A stretch of 64,000 nt of DNA, taken from Bacillus sp. T33-2 (GTDB lineage: Bacteria; Bacillota; Bacilli; Bacillales; Cytobacillaceae). Each line of letters begins with the position of its first letter. The first letter of the stretch is position 1. The notes beneath the pieces are model-generated. The model did no database searches. It was not told the origin of the DNA and was given only the letters and a program-made list of their open reading frames with translations. Of this stretch, positions 63,915 through 64,000 are shown piece after piece. The stretch is from NCBI RefSeq assembly GCF_002860205.1, contig NZ_PGVB01000010.1:248001-312000 (forward strand), given 5' to 3'. The position numbers and the translations under genes are program-made.

Positions 63915-64000
63915 TCCTTCCACTTCCCTCCTCCTGTAAAATCTATACAATAGGAATTGGGACTATACCATTATGTTAATAGTATAATCCCTGTTCCATC

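Overview
The window looks like a stretch of the core chromosome of a spore-forming, motile, Gram-positive member of the Bacillaceae. The evidence is strong AGGAGG-type ribosome binding sites with some TTG and GTG starts, a CtsR-regulated clpE, CcpA-type cre sites, a SigI/RsgI pair, an alpha/beta SASP gene, a Spo0E-family phosphatase and several spore-coat genes. The gene order follows, in reverse, the Bacillus subtilis interval from sspD and sigI-rsgI to ykuI. From right to left: sigI-rsgI, an SASP gene, ktrD, ykrP, a KinE-position kinase, ogt, mtnU, mtnE, a Spo0E-type gene, mhqR, clpE, ykvI, ykvS, ptsHI, ykwB, ykwC, patA, cheV, ykyB, a ykuC-position MFS gene, ykuD, ykuE and ykuI. The synteny is recalled from knowledge of B. 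subtilis, not computed. The divergence suggests a Mesobacillus/Cytobacillus/Neobacillus-like genus rather than B. subtilis itself.

Layout. 1-8.6 kb: a metallo-beta-lactamase-fold hydrolase, secreted or membrane proteins, two c-di-GMP proteins (YkuI and a PAS-PAS-GGDEF-EAL protein), the Tat-exported phosphoesterase YkuE and the L,D-transpeptidase YkuD. 8.7-17.1 kb: a PadR regulator with a perfect palindromic operator driving an overlapping MFS exporter, then ykyB, cheV, an RDD membrane protein, a Cys-rich peptide, patA, ykwC, an SDR gene and ykwB. 17.3-25.4 kb: the ptsHI operon with a long leader that contains cre sites, ykvS, a CPBP protease, a lipoprotein, ykvI and clpE. 25.5-32.8 kb: pepF, mhqR, two spore-coat genes, a kinase-like phosphotransferase, a fosmidomycin-resistance-type transporter and a broken hemerythrin gene. 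33.0-36.5 kb: an intact fixABCX operon with a cre-like site in front. 36.9-45.2 kb: a ZIP transporter, a Spo0E-type gene, the methionine-salvage genes mtnE and mtnU, an ArsR/DUF2087 regulator, ogt, a frameshifted sporulation-type kinase and a chemoreceptor. 45.4-47.0 kb: the eroded remains of a 2-oxoacid:ferredoxin oxidoreductase operon. 47.2-54.4 kb: ykrP, a B12-binding radical SAM gene, two coupled tiny genes, ktrD, an SASP gene and rsgI-sigI. 54.6-60.7 kb: an aldehyde dehydrogenase plus fatty-acyl-reductase-like pair, maa, prfC and a YfhP-like membrane protein. 60.9-63.9 kb: three spore-surface-type genes rich in His/Asp/Cys or Glu/Asp, separated by a structured repeat element.

How the parts work together. 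Sugar uptake (HPr, Enzyme I) and carbon-catabolite control appear connected to ptsHI and fixABCX through cre-like sites. FixABCX would reduce ferredoxin by electron bifurcation, while the nearby ferredoxin-dependent oxidoreductase has been lost by large deletions. Sporulation control (a Spo0E-type phosphatase and a KinE-position kinase), coat proteins and SASP are scattered through the block. No rRNA, tRNA, CRISPR array, transposase, phage gene or integrase was seen. I found no clear new defence or mobile system. The least ordinary items are a kinase whose two halves meet at a canonical A_AAA_AAC slippery heptamer, the eroded oxidoreductase operon, the metal-ligand-rich coat genes, and an RsgI with an Ile-Pro repeat C-terminus.
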